From Companilactobacillus musae (GTDB taxonomy: Bacteria > Bacillota > Bacilli > Lactobacillales > Lactobacillaceae): a stretch of 64,000 nucleotides of DNA. The DNA is taken from contig NZ_BIFW01000001.1 of NCBI RefSeq assembly GCF_003967595.1, positions 1 to 64,000 on the forward strand. The letters are read 5' to 3'. This document shows, piece by piece, positions 29,036 to 38,480 of this stretch. The position numbers were made by a program, and so were the translations under genes. The stretch's first letter is position 1. Each line of letters starts with the position of its first letter. Under the pieces are notes generated by a model. It did no database searches and had not been told where the DNA came from. It was given only the letters and a program-made list of their open reading frames with translations.

Positions 29036-29893
29036 ATGAAAATATTAGGTGAAAAAATCCGCCATTACAGAAAACTCAGAGGTATTTCTCAATCTGAGTT
29101 GGCTGATGGCATTTGTACACAGGCAACTGTCAGCCTGATTGAAAAAAAGGACAAAATTCCAAGTATGGAAATCTTGGTTCGCATTTGTGAAAGACTGGGT
29201 ATCACAATGAACCTCGTAATCGTCAATGACGATAGTCAAATATATTCCATCATCAGTGATATTAAGAAGTCATTCTATCAAGATGATTTCGATGGCATTA
29301 GTGAAAAACTGGGTAAGCTTAAAAACATCAATGTCAATAACAAACAAGAAATCAAATTGATTCATTTCTTCAATGGTTTGATCGAATATGTCTCAAGTAA
29401 GAATTATGACAAGGCCATTTTCGATTTTAACCGTGCGATGAATGTTAATATTGCTAACGTCGATATGTATGATATTTTGATTGACGTCTTTACGGCTAAG
29501 GCTTATATCAATAAGAAGTCAGTTGATGAAGCTAAAGTATACTATGATCAAGCTAAAGACTTAATCAAATCTAGTCTTGATAAAATCGGCGACGAAAATT
29601 ATCATGACAGTATCCTGATTTATGCAAACATGTCAGACTTGTCATTGAAGTTGGATGACAATCAAAAGGCTATGGATTATGCAAATGAAGGAATTTTCAT
29701 TGCAAGAAAAGAACAAACACTTTTCAAGTTGGATGAAATGTACTGTTACCTAGCAGATGCTGGTACTCGTGAAGGTCAAAAGACTGATGAGGACTACATC
29801 AAAGCATACGTTCTCTCAAGCATCAGTGAGAACAAACAAGTATTTGAAAAATTAAAATCTAAAGTGAAAGATATGCACTTAAATATCTTTTAA
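29036..29893 (+). CDS. XRE-type regulator with TPR-like C-terminus (RRNPP-like)
   Basis: A 285-residue protein with an N-terminal Cro/C1 helix-turn-helix (LGEKIRHYRKLRGISQSELADG...ATVSLIEKKDKIPS, about 3-45) and a long helical repeat region with TPR-like pairs (for example NYDKAIFDFNRAMNVN and DEAKVYYDQAKDLI). This architecture is shared by Rgg/PlcR/PrgX regulators that bind short signal peptides. No small pheromone gene is evident beside it, and it is flanked by terminators, so it appears to be a single-gene unit. GGGGATAG precedes the ATG. Target and ligand are unknown. Confidence 0.82.
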   Translation: MKILGEKIRHYRKLRGISQSELADGICTQATVSLIEKKDKIPSMEILVRICERLGITMNLVIVNDDSQIYSIISDIKKSFYQDDFDGISEKLGKLKNINVNNKQEIKLIHFFNGLIEYVSSKNYDKAIFDFNRAMNVNIANVDMYDILIDVFTAKAYINKKSVDEAKVYYDQAKDLIKSSLDKIGDENYHDSILIYANMSDLSLKLDDNQKAMDYANEGIFIARKEQTLFKLDEMYCYLADAGTREGQKTDEDYIKAYVLSSISENKQVFEKLKSKVKDMHLNIF

Positions 29894-29920
29894 TAAAAAA
29901 CAATTTATTAATTTCCGATA

Positions 29921-29954
29921 AAAAAGGACCGATTCGAAAGAATCGGTCCTTTTT
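29921..29954. terminator. Bidirectional terminator with GAAA loop
   Basis: A perfect 15-pair stem, AAAAAGGACCGATTC and its complement (29940-29954), around a GAAA loop. It separates the convergent XRE-TPR and universal stress genes and has T5 in both directions. Confidence 0.95.
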
Positions 29955-29965
29955 GTGTCTATATG

Positions 29966-30439
29966 TTATTTCTTTTGCTTCTTAATAGTTTTGTTATCCA
30001 AATCAGTTCTAACAACAAGGACATCGCAAGCAGCAGTTCTAGTTACATATTCAGTAACTGAACCGATCAATAATCTTTCCATAGCATTGAGTCCGGTAGC
30101 ACCGATCATAATTAAATCAACACCTAATTTCTTAGGGAAATCGGTGGCAATGATAGCTTTAGGAGCACCATATTCAATACTGTAATCAATATCTTCAAGA
30201 CCGGCGTCCTTAGCTGTTTTAACGTAGCTCTTAACAGTTTCCTTAGCTTTTTCAGTGATTTGTTCAACCATTGTTGAATCGAAACTAGAAACGTTTTGGA
30301 AAGCTCTAGTATCAATGACATGAACTAAGTGAATAGCAGCCTTATTTCTCTTGGCTACTTCAACTGCCTTTTTAAAAGCTAGCTCAGCTTCAAATGAACC
30401 ATCAATTGGTACGAGAATGTTTTTATATTGTTGTAACAT
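29966..30439 (-). CDS. Universal stress protein UspA family
   Basis: A 157-residue single-domain Usp. Seen: the N-terminal NILVPIDGSFEAELAF and the ATP-binding pattern GATGLNAMERLLIGSVTEYV (G-2x-G-9x-G-S/T form), so it probably binds ATP. The tail is Lys-rich (KTIKKQKK). The start is the ATG at 30439; the GTG at 30448 is part of the upstream GGGGTGAT ribosome binding site. Usp proteins are stress-linked, but no specific role can be read. Confidence 0.9.
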   Translation of the reverse strand: MLQQYKNILVPIDGSFEAELAFKKAVEVAKRNKAAIHLVHVIDTRAFQNVSSFDSTMVEQITEKAKETVKSYVKTAKDAGLEDIDYSIEYGAPKAIIATDFPKKLGVDLIMIGATGLNAMERLLIGSVTEYVTRTAACDVLVVRTDLDNKTIKKQKK

Positions 30440-30526
30440 AAGTATCACCCCGTTAATGTAATATTAATGCTTTTATATCTTTATTTTAGTTGATTTGGCC
30501 TAATAAATACAGTCATCAGCTAAGAT

Positions 30527-30805
30527 TTAGCGAATATTTGCTAAATAAATTGAAAAACCAGCTGCAATAATACTACCCAAAAGTAAAGTAATGAAGTTTG
30601 CTTCTTTACTGCCAATGAAAGCGATCACGATACCCATGATAGCTACTAGAACTAAAAGGCCTGCTGTGAAACGCATAACATTTTTTAAGGTGATATTTTC
30701 ATCTGGAGAATAGATCAAAAACTTTCCACTGCTGTGTGACCAGAGTATATAAGCTAAGGCTAGTAAAAAGATGATGAATAGGAACATTAGTACTTTAATT
30801 ATCAT
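30527..30805 (-). CDS. Small multi-pass membrane protein next to rarA
   Basis: A 92-residue protein with three hydrophobic helices (about 2-22, 46-66, 70-88) and a short polar segment SSGKFLIYSPDENITLKN. I do not recognise the family. Its start overlaps the end of rarA copy 2 by 11 bases, so the two are translated from one message. No catalytic residues are visible. Confidence 0.7.
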   Translation of the reverse strand: MIIKVLMFLFIIFLLALAYILWSHSSGKFLIYSPDENITLKNVMRFTAGLLVLVAIMGIVIAFIGSKEANFITLLLGSIIAAGFSIYLANIR

Positions 30806-32099
30806 AATTATTCTGACTCCGTTTTGAATTCATTTTCCATTGCTGGATTTGTTGGATACGTAAGTTTAGGGCTTGTTCATATTTACCAGTGTCATTTGGT
30901 TGATAATATTTTTGATTAACTAAGTTATCAGGTAAATATTGTTGATCGACCCAAGAGTGGGGATAATCGTGAGGATATTTATAAGCAACACCATGACCGA
31001 GTTTTTTTGCACCGGAATAGTGGGCATCTTTTAAATCGTCAGGGATTGAATTGGCCTTACCATTGCGGACATCATTCAAAGCACTGTCGATAGCCATGAC
31101 ACCGGAATTAGACTTAGGACAAAGGCAAAGATCGATTACAGCGTCAGCCAAGGGAATTCTGGCTTCAGGTAATCCAACCATTTGAGCTACTTGAGCGGCT
31201 TGAACGGCTCGGGCACAAGCTTGAGGATTGGCCAAACCAACGTCTTCATATGCACAGACAATTAATCGCCTGATTGCAGAAGTTAAATCGCCGGCCTCTA
31301 ATAATCTTGCTAGATATAGCAAAGCAGCATTAGGGTCACTGCCGCGAATGGATTTCTGAAAAGCTGACATAACATCGTAATGACTGTCGCCATCTTTGTC
31401 AGATGAAATAGCTTTCTTTTGAACTGATTCTTCAATTGATTGCAAATCAATATGAATATTATCGTCTTTATCAGCTTCAGTTGAAAGAACTGATAATTCA
31501 AGACCATTAAGAATACTTCTTAAATCTCCGTTAGTAGAATTAACAAGTAGATCCAAAGCATTTTCATCCAGTTTAACGTTATATTTTCCTAATCCATTCT
31601 GATTGTCATTTAAAGCACGTTTGACGGCCTTTTTAAGGTCATCGCTAGTCAACGGCTTTAATTCGAAAATTTGAACTCTTGAGCGAATGGCGGGGCTTAT
31701 ATTGATATATGGATTTTCAGTAGTAGCACCAATTAAAATAATTGAACCACTTTCGAGTAATGGTAATAGAAAATCCTGTTTAGTTTTGTCTAAACGATGA
31801 ATTTCGTCTAGCATCAAAACGACCGTACCACTCATTTTTGCTTCTTCAGCAACGATTTGAAGATCTTTTTTGGTATCAGTTGCTGCGTTCAACATTCTAA
31901 AGGCATACTTAGTACTTCCGGCAATGGCACTAGCAATACTAGTCTTGCCAATCCCAGGAGGGCCGTAAAGAATCATTGAGGATAACATTTTGGCCTCAAC
32001 CATTCGACGAATGATTTTATGTGGGCCAACAAGGTGCTGTTGACCGACAACTTCGTCAATATTAGTTGGGCGCATTCGATATGCTAATGGTTTTTGCAT
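30795..32099 (-). CDS. rarA: RarA/MgsA-type replication-associated AAA+ ATPase, copy 2
   Basis: A 434-residue full-length RarA. Walker A GPPGIGKTS (46-54), Walker B LMLDEIHR (95-102), sensor GATTENP, PAIRSRVQIF, and the C-terminal domain AYEDVGLANPQACARAVQAAQ followed by PHDYPHSWVDQQYLP. It fits the classic RarA pattern better than copy 1 at 3198-4463 (for example DVGLANPQA and the PHDYP region), so it is probably the orthologue of E. coli/Bacillus RarA. AGGAGGT precedes the ATG at 32099. A small membrane protein gene overlaps its end. Confidence 0.93.
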   Translation of the reverse strand: MQKPLAYRMRPTNIDEVVGQQHLVGPHKIIRRMVEAKMLSSMILYGPPGIGKTSIASAIAGSTKYAFRMLNAATDTKKDLQIVAEEAKMSGTVVLMLDEIHRLDKTKQDFLLPLLESGSIILIGATTENPYINISPAIRSRVQIFELKPLTSDDLKKAVKRALNDNQNGLGKYNVKLDENALDLLVNSTNGDLRSILNGLELSVLSTEADKDDNIHIDLQSIEESVQKKAISSDKDGDSHYDVMSAFQKSIRGSDPNAALLYLARLLEAGDLTSAIRRLIVCAYEDVGLANPQACARAVQAAQVAQMVGLPEARIPLADAVIDLCLCPKSNSGVMAIDSALNDVRNGKANSIPDDLKDAHYSGAKKLGHGVAYKYPHDYPHSWVDQQYLPDNLVNQKYYQPNDTGKYEQALNLRIQQIQQWKMNSKRSQNNYDN

Positions 32100-32150
32100 G
32101 ATACCTCCTATATAATTAATATGTATATTCTACAACAAAGGATTGAGAAC

Positions 32151-32747
32151 ATGTTTGATAAAAATGATTTTAAAGTTTTTGAGGATATGACTTTATCAGG
32201 GCGTTTAGGTTTGATTAAGGCTAATTTGGACCCTAAATTTGAAATTTTTGGTTCAGATTTACAAAAACGACTTGAAGAAGAATATCAGCAACAATTTTTC
32301 ATGAAAATTGCTAAACATCAACGTCGTACGAAGAATCCGCCACCAGATACTTGGTTGGCTATTAATCAGGATAAAAAAGGTTATAAAAAGACACCACACC
32401 TAGAATTTGGCTTGTGGCCAGATTGTTATTTTATTACATTTAGCCTTTTGGCTGATATTCGCCAAAGGCCTGATTATTATCCAATTTTGGAACAATATCA
32501 ATCACAAATCATTGCTGAAGGCTGGGGTGTATCTAATGATCATACTTCAAATGTTTTGAGACCAGCAACTGACTTTGAACAAGTAATTCAACATTATCAA
32601 AAGGTTAAATCTAGTGATTTAGTTATCGGTTATGAATTGCACAAAGATGAGTCTATCGTAAATAGTGGCAATTATGATCAGATCTTAGCTGATAAGTTTA
32701 TGGATTTGAGTAAGTACTTAGTATTATTTAACCAAGCAATAAAATAA
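32151..32747 (+). CDS. DUF1054 (YktB-like) protein
   Basis: A 198-residue soluble protein of the YktB/DUF1054 family. It shows the family blocks FEDMTLSGRLGLIKANLDPKF, RRTKNPPPDTWLAI and HLEFGLWPDCYFITFSLLADI. The function is unknown. I use the ATG at 32151 with AAAGGATTGAG upstream; the longer frame from 32094 would begin across the divergent rarA start. The two genes diverge from a 50-base promoter region. Confidence 0.87.
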   Translation: MFDKNDFKVFEDMTLSGRLGLIKANLDPKFEIFGSDLQKRLEEEYQQQFFMKIAKHQRRTKNPPPDTWLAINQDKKGYKKTPHLEFGLWPDCYFITFSLLADIRQRPDYYPILEQYQSQIIAEGWGVSNDHTSNVLRPATDFEQVIQHYQKVKSSDLVIGYELHKDESIVNSGNYDQILADKFMDLSKYLVLFNQAIK

Positions 32748-32863
32748 TACTAGACAATCTGTTTAATTTTAGAATATCCATTTATTTTAAATATAGAATA
32801 AATTATAATGATATTGAAATGATGTTGAATTGGTAGGAGATTAAACTAAAAGGGATGATTTAG

Positions 32864-33034
32864 ATGGAATGGTATAAATCAATTGAATTTTGGCTAGGAA
32901 TTGTCGTTACATTAACTTTTTTCCAATTATTCTTCGATAAGACTTTTGGGACAATGTGGTGGATCAACTTAACGACCACAATTATTGGAATGCTACTCAT
33001 CTTCAGATCGTTTAAGAACCTCAAAATTAAGTAA
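32864..33034 (+). CDS. 56-residue membrane protein
   Basis: A short gene with a convincing AGGGATGA ribosome binding site 4 bases before the ATG. The product has a start MEWYKSIEFW, two membrane helices (about 10-24 and 34-48, the second after TMWWINLTTT) and a basic end FKNLKIK. A strong terminator follows 15 bases after the stop, which supports a real single-gene unit. I recognise no family. Confidence 0.65.
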   Translation: MEWYKSIEFWLGIVVTLTFFQLFFDKTFGTMWWINLTTTIIGMLLIFRSFKNLKIK

Positions 33035-33049
33035 TAAATATTTAAATTA

Positions 33050-33104
33050 AAATAGCATTTATAAGAGTTCATGTTAGACCTCTTATAGATGCTATTTATT
33101 TTTG
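33050..33104 (+). terminator. Terminator after the 56-residue gene
   Basis: AAATAGCAT-T-TATAAGAG (33050-33067) pairs with CTCTTATA-G-ATGCTATTT (33080-33097), then ATTTTT. One internal mismatch. Confidence 0.88.
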
Positions 33105-33107
33105 GGT

Positions 33108-33143
33108 AAAAAAAATACATCCACCAAAGAGTGAATGTATTTT
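33108..33143 (-). terminator. Terminator of rpsD
   Basis: On the minus strand AAAATACATTCAC pairs with GTGGATGTATTTT, with T8 after it (A-run 33108-33115). It is 10 bases after the rpsD stop. Confidence 0.85.
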
Positions 33144-33152
33144 GACAAAATA

Positions 33153-33764
33153 TTAAAGAATTTGGTTGTAGTATTCAACAATCAATGATTCATCAACATT
33201 TGGTTCTAGTTCGTCACGTTCTGGGTTACGTACTAGTGAACCAGTCAATGTGTTGTCGTCAAATGTAACGAAACCAGGACGACCAACAACATTTTCAAGG
33301 TTAGCCTTAACAATTGCAAGGTCCTTTGACTTTTCACGAAGGCTAATCTTTTGACCAACTTTAACTTCGTATGAAGGGATATCAACGCGTTTACCATCAA
33401 CTGTGATGTGACCGTGGTTTACAAGTTGACGAGCTTGTGGACGTGAACTTGCAAGACCTAAACGATAAACCATGTTATCCAATCTTGTTTCAAGAAGGAT
33501 CATCAAGTTAATACCATGGATACCTTCCATCTTACCTGCACGGTTGAACAAGTTACGGAATTGACGTTCGTTAACATCATACATAAAACGTAACTTTTGC
33601 TTTTCAGTTAATTGTTGACCGTATTCTGAAATCTTACGACGGCCACCATTAGGACCATGTTGTCCTGGGGCATAGTTTCTACGAGCAATTTCCTTACCAG
33701 TACCTGAAAGTGAGATACCTAAACGACGTGATAATTTCCAACGTGGGCCTGTATATCTTGACAT
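33153..33764 (-). CDS. rpsD: 30S ribosomal protein S4
   Basis: A 203-residue primary 16S rRNA-binding protein that nucleates 30S assembly. It opens [22 protein letters not shown] and has the S4 RNA-binding motif [31 protein letters not shown]. The motif lacks the zinc Cys of the C+ form. Complement of GGAGGAATT precedes the ATG. S4 represses its own leader in Bacillus; the 170-base structured leader here suggests the same. Confidence 0.97.
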   Translation of the reverse strand: MSRYTGPRWKLSRRLGISLSGTGKEIARRNYAPGQHGPNGGRRKISEYGQQLTEKQKLRFMYDVNERQFRNLFNRAGKMEGIHGINLMILLETRLDNMVYRLGLASSRPQARQLVNHGHITVDGKRVDIPSYEVKVGQKISLREKSKDLAIVKANLENVVGRPGFVTFDDNTLTGSLVRNPERDELEPNVDESLIVEYYNQIL

Positions 33765-33932
33765 ATATTAATTCCTCCAAAATGTTTGTCTGGAGTAAAA
33801 TAATTAACTAGAGCTTAGCATTCGTGCAGTTATCGTTACAATTTTCACACTGTGCAGCCACAGGTTACTAGTTGAACTAAATCGTCGATAAATGTTGACG
33901 TTCTTGCCGCTCTTTGCTGCATATTTTACACG
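33765..33932 (-). promoter_or_regulatory. Structured rpsD leader, likely S4 autoregulatory RNA
   Basis: The 5' untranslated region is about 170 bases. On the minus strand AACTAG...CTAGTT closes a domain containing GCTGCACAGT and ACTGCACGAATGC, which can pair with each other. The domain ends some 30 bases before the Shine-Dalgarno. Autoregulation by S4 is known in Bacillus and Enterobacteria; its use of this RNA is inference. Confidence 0.5.
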
Positions 33933-33938
33933 AAGGCT

Positions 33939-33967
33939 AGTATACCGTGATAAAAGGTGATTGTCAA
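33939..33967 (-). promoter_or_regulatory. Consensus sigma-A promoter of rpsD
   Basis: On the minus strand TTGACA is followed by exactly 17 bases and TATACT (plus-strand AGTATA at 33939-33944 and TGTCAA at 33962-33967). One base from consensus in -10, a perfect -35, as expected for a ribosomal gene. Confidence 0.9.
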
Positions 33968-34095
33968 AATTATTTCTATATTTTTAAGGCAATAGTTTAA
34001 AACTTTATTATGAAAGCTAGACAGAGATAATAATGGGACTAATATTTGTTATAATTTCTTAAAGATAAAACTGAATCGTCATTAGGGGTGTAAAC

Positions 34096-35781
34096 GTGTT
34101 TGTAATTATTATTGGAATAATCTTAATTGTTTTGTTCGCGCTTTGGTACATGTGGTTTTTGCAGAAAAAAAATGCTTCCACACTTAATAGGTATAAAGAT
34201 CGAACTGATGAATTGAAAAAAGCTCAATTAGATGACAAGATTGAAAAACTTGAAAAAATGAAACTGGCTGGTGCTAGTGATGACCGTTTTAATCAATTGA
34301 AAGTTGAATATCATAAGCAAACTGATGATATTTTTACGGACATTTTGACGGCAATCAGAGCAGCTGATTATAAGAATACGGAATTTAAAGTTTTTGGTTG
34401 TGCCAATGATTTGAAAAAAATCAATTCAGAATTGAATGACTTTGAAGACAAGATTGAAGAAGTTTCTCAAGGTTTCGATGAGTTGCTAGCAAGCAATGAA
34501 TTGAACGCAACTCATAGTGAGGAATTGCAACATCAATATCAAGAATTGCGTAAGCAAGTTTTGACGCAATCGTTTAGTTATGGTCCGGCAACTGATAAAT
34601 TAGAAGAAGAATTAACTGAAATTGCTACCTTATTAGATAAGGAAAAGGAATTAACAACAAAGGGTGATCATATTGAGGCTAGCCAATGCCTTGATGATGT
34701 CAAAATTAAATTAGGTTTGATTACAGATCAATTGAAGATCATTGAACCTTTGTATCACGATTTGAATGAGGTCTTCCCAGGGCAAATTGATGAAATTAAA
34801 TTTGTTTATCAAAAATTAGATAAACAACATTTTAAATTTACTGATGATATCGTGCAATTAATATCAGATGTCCAACAAGAAGTTGATGAATCCAACACTA
34901 AGCTTGGTGAATTGAATTTTGATGCTGTTAATACGAATAATGATGATATTAAGCAAAGAATCGATGACTTATATGAAACGTTAACTTTGGAGATAGATGG
35001 CAAACGTGAAGTTTTGAAGGAACAAAAGCCAGTTTTAGATTATTTGAACCATGCAGTTTATCAACACAATCGTTTGGATAATAGAATTCAGAAGTTACAA
35101 GAAGGATATATTTTAACAGATAAGACATTAGATACTTTTAAGACCAATTTTGATACATTGAATAGTATTCGTCGTGAATACGATGCTGATGTACAGTTGA
35201 TTGCTGATAAAGATGTTGTTTTTTCACAAGTTAAAGAGGACTTTAAAGAAGTCGTTAAGCAATTAGATGAAATTGAAGCCAGTGAAAAAACAATCAATGA
35301 TGATTTAAACCAAATGCTTTCCAGTGAACAAATAGCCCGCAACAGTGTTGATGAATATGCTAAGCGTTTAGAGATTCAAAAGAAAATGATGGAACAGTTA
35401 CGTTTGAATGGTTTACCTGATGATTATTTAGATTATTTTTACATGGTATATGATGAAATCAACAAGTTATATGACGAATTAGATGCTGATCAGATTAATA
35501 TGGAAGATATCAGTAAACAAGTTATTGTGACTCAAGAAGATTTGGATAATTTGGTTGAGAAGACTTCAGAGTTAAAGTACAACGTTCAATTGGCTGAGAA
35601 ATTGTTACAGTATGCTAATCGTTATGCTAAAAATGAAGAATTCAATGATCAATTGATTAGAGCTAGAGCTTTGTTCGACGATGACTATAACTATAATGAT
35701 GCTGTGGAAGTTATCTCCAAAGCCTTGGAGGAAGTTGAATCAGGTTCAGTTGATCGGATAAAAGAGACAATTAACTCTTAA
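34096..35781 (+). CDS. ezrA: Septation ring formation regulator EzrA
   Basis: A 561-residue protein with an N-terminal membrane helix (VIIIGIILIVLFALWYMWFL) followed by about 530 residues of spectrin-like coiled coil, rich in Leu, Glu, Asp and Lys. EzrA binds FtsZ and limits Z rings to midcell in Gram-positives. GTG start at 34096 behind AGGGGTG. A weak terminator separates it from the cysteine desulfurase gene, an arrangement common in Lactobacillales. Confidence 0.92.
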   Translation: MFVIIIGIILIVLFALWYMWFLQKKNASTLNRYKDRTDELKKAQLDDKIEKLEKMKLAGASDDRFNQLKVEYHKQTDDIFTDILTAIRAADYKNTEFKVFGCANDLKKINSELNDFEDKIEEVSQGFDELLASNELNATHSEELQHQYQELRKQVLTQSFSYGPATDKLEEELTEIATLLDKEKELTTKGDHIEASQCLDDVKIKLGLITDQLKIIEPLYHDLNEVFPGQIDEIKFVYQKLDKQHFKFTDDIVQLISDVQQEVDESNTKLGELNFDAVNTNNDDIKQRIDDLYETLTLEIDGKREVLKEQKPVLDYLNHAVYQHNRLDNRIQKLQEGYILTDKTLDTFKTNFDTLNSIRREYDADVQLIADKDVVFSQVKEDFKEVVKQLDEIEASEKTINDDLNQMLSSEQIARNSVDEYAKRLEIQKKMMEQLRLNGLPDDYLDYFYMVYDEINKLYDELDADQINMEDISKQVIVTQEDLDNLVEKTSELKYNVQLAEKLLQYANRYAKNEEFNDQLIRARALFDDDYNYNDAVEVISKALEEVESGSVDRIKETINS

Positions 35782-35821
35782 TTTTTCATAAAGTGTGTTA
35801 AGTTATAATAGATAAAAATTT

Positions 35822-35842
35822 AGGCCGTTAAGGCCTTTTTAT
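35822..35842 (+). terminator. Short terminator after ezrA
   Basis: AGGCC (35822-35826) and GGCCT (35832-35836) pair around GTTAA, then T-rich sequence. The stem is only five pairs, so read-through into the next gene is likely. Confidence 0.55.
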
Positions 35843-35857
35843 TTTGGTGAGGCAAAA

Positions 35858-37003
35858 ATGATATATTTTGATAATAGTGCAACAACTAAAGTTAATGATT
35901 CAGTTTTAAAAACTTACAATGCTGCTAGTGAAGAATATTTTGGAAATCCTTCTAGTTTGCATAAGTTAGGACTGAAAGCTTATGAGTTATTGGAAACATC
36001 TCGTAAACAAATTGCAAATTTAATGGGTTTTAAACAAGATGAGGTTGTCTTTACCAGTGGTGGTACAGAGGGAAACAATTGGATCATCAAGGGAACAGCT
36101 TTTAAGAAACGCGAGTTCGGTAAGCATATTATTACGACAGAGATTGAACACCCCTCAGTTTTAAATACAATGCACCAACTTGAACAATTAGGATTTGAAG
36201 TAACTTATTTACCAGTTGATAAGACGGGACATATTAGTGCTGATGATTTGAAAAAAGCCATTCGTGACGATACGATTCTAGTTTCAACTATGGCAGTTAA
36301 CAACGAAATTGGTGCTATCCAACCAATCCATGAAATTGCTAATGTCTTAAAGGACTATCCAAGTATCAGTTATCACGTGGATTCAGTTCAAGCTATCGGT
36401 AAGAATTTACAAAATAAGTTTATGGACCCACGAGTTGATTACTATACATTCTCAGGTCACAAGTTCCATGCACCTCGTGGAATTGGTTTCATTTATATGA
36501 AGGAAGGTAAACAATTAGAGCCCTTGATGGCTGGTGGTGGTCAAGAATCTAACCTTCGTAGTGGTACTGAAAATACACCGGCAATTGCAGGTATGGCTAA
36601 GGCAATTCGTTTGTTGAAAGACAAAGAAGCTCAAAAGGCCGATGAAATGGAACAATTGAAGGAAAAATTGGTCAATCACTTAAAGACTTTAGATAATGTT
36701 CATGTTTTTTCAGAAATTGGCGCTAATTTTGCACCACATATTATTTGTTTTACGATTGACGGTGTCCGTGGAGAAACAATCGTTCATACTTTTGAGGAAC
36801 GTGACATCTATATCTCTACAACTAGTGCTTGTTCTTCAAAGAAGGGATTAGAATCAGGAACCCTTAAAGCAATGAATGTTCAAGAGAAAGTCGCAACTAG
36901 TGCCGTTCGTGTTAGTTTAGATGAAAATAATACCGAAGCAGAAATGGATGAATTTATCAAAAATTTGGATGAGATTCATGATCATTTTCAAATTTTGAAT
37001 TAG
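35858..37003 (+). CDS. Cysteine desulfurase (NifS/IscS family)
   Basis: A 381-residue PLP enzyme that removes sulfur from Cys as a persulfide. Seen: the internal aldimine Lys202 in SGHKFHAPRG, the His in TEIEHPSV, and the active Cys325 in TTSACSSKKG. It lies 9 bases before thiI, so it most likely supplies sulfur for tRNA 4-thiouridine, like NifZ of Bacillus. The symbol is left empty because several paralogues share this fold. Confidence 0.93.
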   Translation: MIYFDNSATTKVNDSVLKTYNAASEEYFGNPSSLHKLGLKAYELLETSRKQIANLMGFKQDEVVFTSGGTEGNNWIIKGTAFKKREFGKHIITTEIEHPSVLNTMHQLEQLGFEVTYLPVDKTGHISADDLKKAIRDDTILVSTMAVNNEIGAIQPIHEIANVLKDYPSISYHVDSVQAIGKNLQNKFMDPRVDYYTFSGHKFHAPRGIGFIYMKEGKQLEPLMAGGGQESNLRSGTENTPAIAGMAKAIRLLKDKEAQKADEMEQLKEKLVNHLKTLDNVHVFSEIGANFAPHIICFTIDGVRGETIVHTFEERDIYISTTSACSSKKGLESGTLKAMNVQEKVATSAVRVSLDENNTEAEMDEFIKNLDEIHDHFQILN

Positions 37004-37012
37004 GAGATTTAA

Positions 37013-38230
37013 ATGGAATATACTGAAATTATGGTTCGCTACGGCGAATTATCAACAAAGGGCAAGAATCGTAAGAGTTTTATCGATCGTTTACATGGTA
37101 ATGTAGCTAAAGTTTTGAAGGATTACCCTGATTTAAGAATGCAACCACATCGTGATCGTTTACATATTAATTTAAATGGTGTTGATGCTAAACCAGTTAT
37201 GGAAAAGCTAAAGAATGTTTTTGGTATTCAAACTTTTTCATTGAGTGTTAAAGTTTCTCGTGACTTTGAAGATGTTAAGAAAAAGGCCATTGAAATGATG
37301 CATGAGGCATATAAGCCAGGCATGAGTTTTAAGGTTGGGACAAAACGTTCAGATCATACTTATGAGCTTGATACAAACCAAGTCAACTTACAGTTAGGGG
37401 ATGCTATCTGTGATGCTTTCCCAGGTATTGATGTTGAAATGAAAAAGCCTGATATCAAGATTTCTGTCGAAGTTAGACAAGATGGAATTTATCTTTCATA
37501 TCTAACAGTTAAGGGCGCTGGTGGTTTGCCAGTTGGAACAGCTGGTAAAGCAATGTTGATGCTTTCTGGTGGAATTGATTCACCTGTTGCTGGTTACTTA
37601 GCTATGAAGCGTGGTGTGGATATTGAAATGGTTCACTTCTTCAGTCCACCATATACTTCTGAACAAGCTTTGAATAAAGCTAAAGAACTAACTTCTAAGT
37701 TGACTGCCTTTGGTGGCAATATTAAATTTATTGAAGTTCCTTTTGCTGAAATTCAAGAAACAATCAAAGCTGGAGTTCCAGAAGGTTATTTGATGACGAT
37801 CCAACGTCGATTCATGCTTCGTTTAACTGATATGATTCGTGAAAAAGAAAATGGATTGGCTATCTTTAATGGTGAAGCCGTAGGACAAGTTGCATCACAG
37901 ACACTAGAGAGTATGGCTGCTATCAATGATGTAACAACGACACCGATTTTACGTCCTGTTGCCACAATGGATAAAACCGAGATTATTCGTTTGGCCGAAA
38001 ATATTGATACATTCAATCTTTCAATTCAACCATTTGAAGATTGCTGTACTGTTTTCGCTCCACCATCACCAAAGACCCGTCCAAGTATTGAAAAAACTCG
38101 TAAGTTTGAAAGTTCACTTGATATTGACGGATTATTGCAAAGAGCAATGGATGGAATTAAGATCACAACCATTGAGCATGGCGACAAATTCATGGAAAAT
38201 GATCAAGAAAACATCAATAGTTTGCTTTAA
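37013..38230 (+). CDS. thiI: tRNA 4-thiouridine synthase ThiI
   Basis: A 405-residue protein with a ferredoxin-like and THUMP RNA-binding N-terminus (about 1-165) and a PP-loop ATPase (LSGGIDSP, 184-191). It adenylates U8 of tRNA for sulfur transfer. The C-terminal rhodanese domain of E. coli ThiI is absent, as usual in Firmicutes; the conserved Cys pair [11 protein letters not shown] remains. AGGAGA precedes the ATG, and the partner desulfurase is directly upstream. Confidence 0.95.
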   Translation: MEYTEIMVRYGELSTKGKNRKSFIDRLHGNVAKVLKDYPDLRMQPHRDRLHINLNGVDAKPVMEKLKNVFGIQTFSLSVKVSRDFEDVKKKAIEMMHEAYKPGMSFKVGTKRSDHTYELDTNQVNLQLGDAICDAFPGIDVEMKKPDIKISVEVRQDGIYLSYLTVKGAGGLPVGTAGKAMLMLSGGIDSPVAGYLAMKRGVDIEMVHFFSPPYTSEQALNKAKELTSKLTAFGGNIKFIEVPFAEIQETIKAGVPEGYLMTIQRRFMLRLTDMIREKENGLAIFNGEAVGQVASQTLESMAAINDVTTTPILRPVATMDKTEIIRLAENIDTFNLSIQPFEDCCTVFAPPSPKTRPSIEKTRKFESSLDIDGLLQRAMDGIKITTIEHGDKFMENDQENINSLL

Positions 38231-38279
38231 AATTAATTGACGTTTATTAATTTATGATTTATTATCAATTTATCAGCTT

Positions 38280-38480
38280 TGAGCAGAAGGTTCATTTAAA
38301 GAGATTTCAGAGAAGGCATGTAGTTGAGAATTGCCGAATCGAATTAAATGATTGTTGTCTGTGAGCTATCATTTTAAAATGATCGGGCCATCGTTAACTG
38401 TTGAGTGAAGAGCCAAATTGGCTCTTAATTTAGGTGGTACCGCGAGTCTTCGTCCTATTGGGATGAAGGCTCTTTTTTTT
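38280..38480 (+). promoter_or_regulatory. T-box leader of valS with terminator
   Basis: The T-box motif AGGTGGTACCGCG is at 38432-38444, next to a terminator of GAGTCTTCGTCC with GGATGAAGGCTC and T8. Stem I elements (AGAGA-like region from 38300) and AGAGCCAA-A-TTGGCTCT (38409-38425) precede it. Uncharged tRNA-Val should stabilise the antiterminator; the UGGU end pairs with a tRNA ending ACCA. A GTC near 38358 could be the Val specifier, but I could not prove the stem I fold. Confidence 0.9.
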
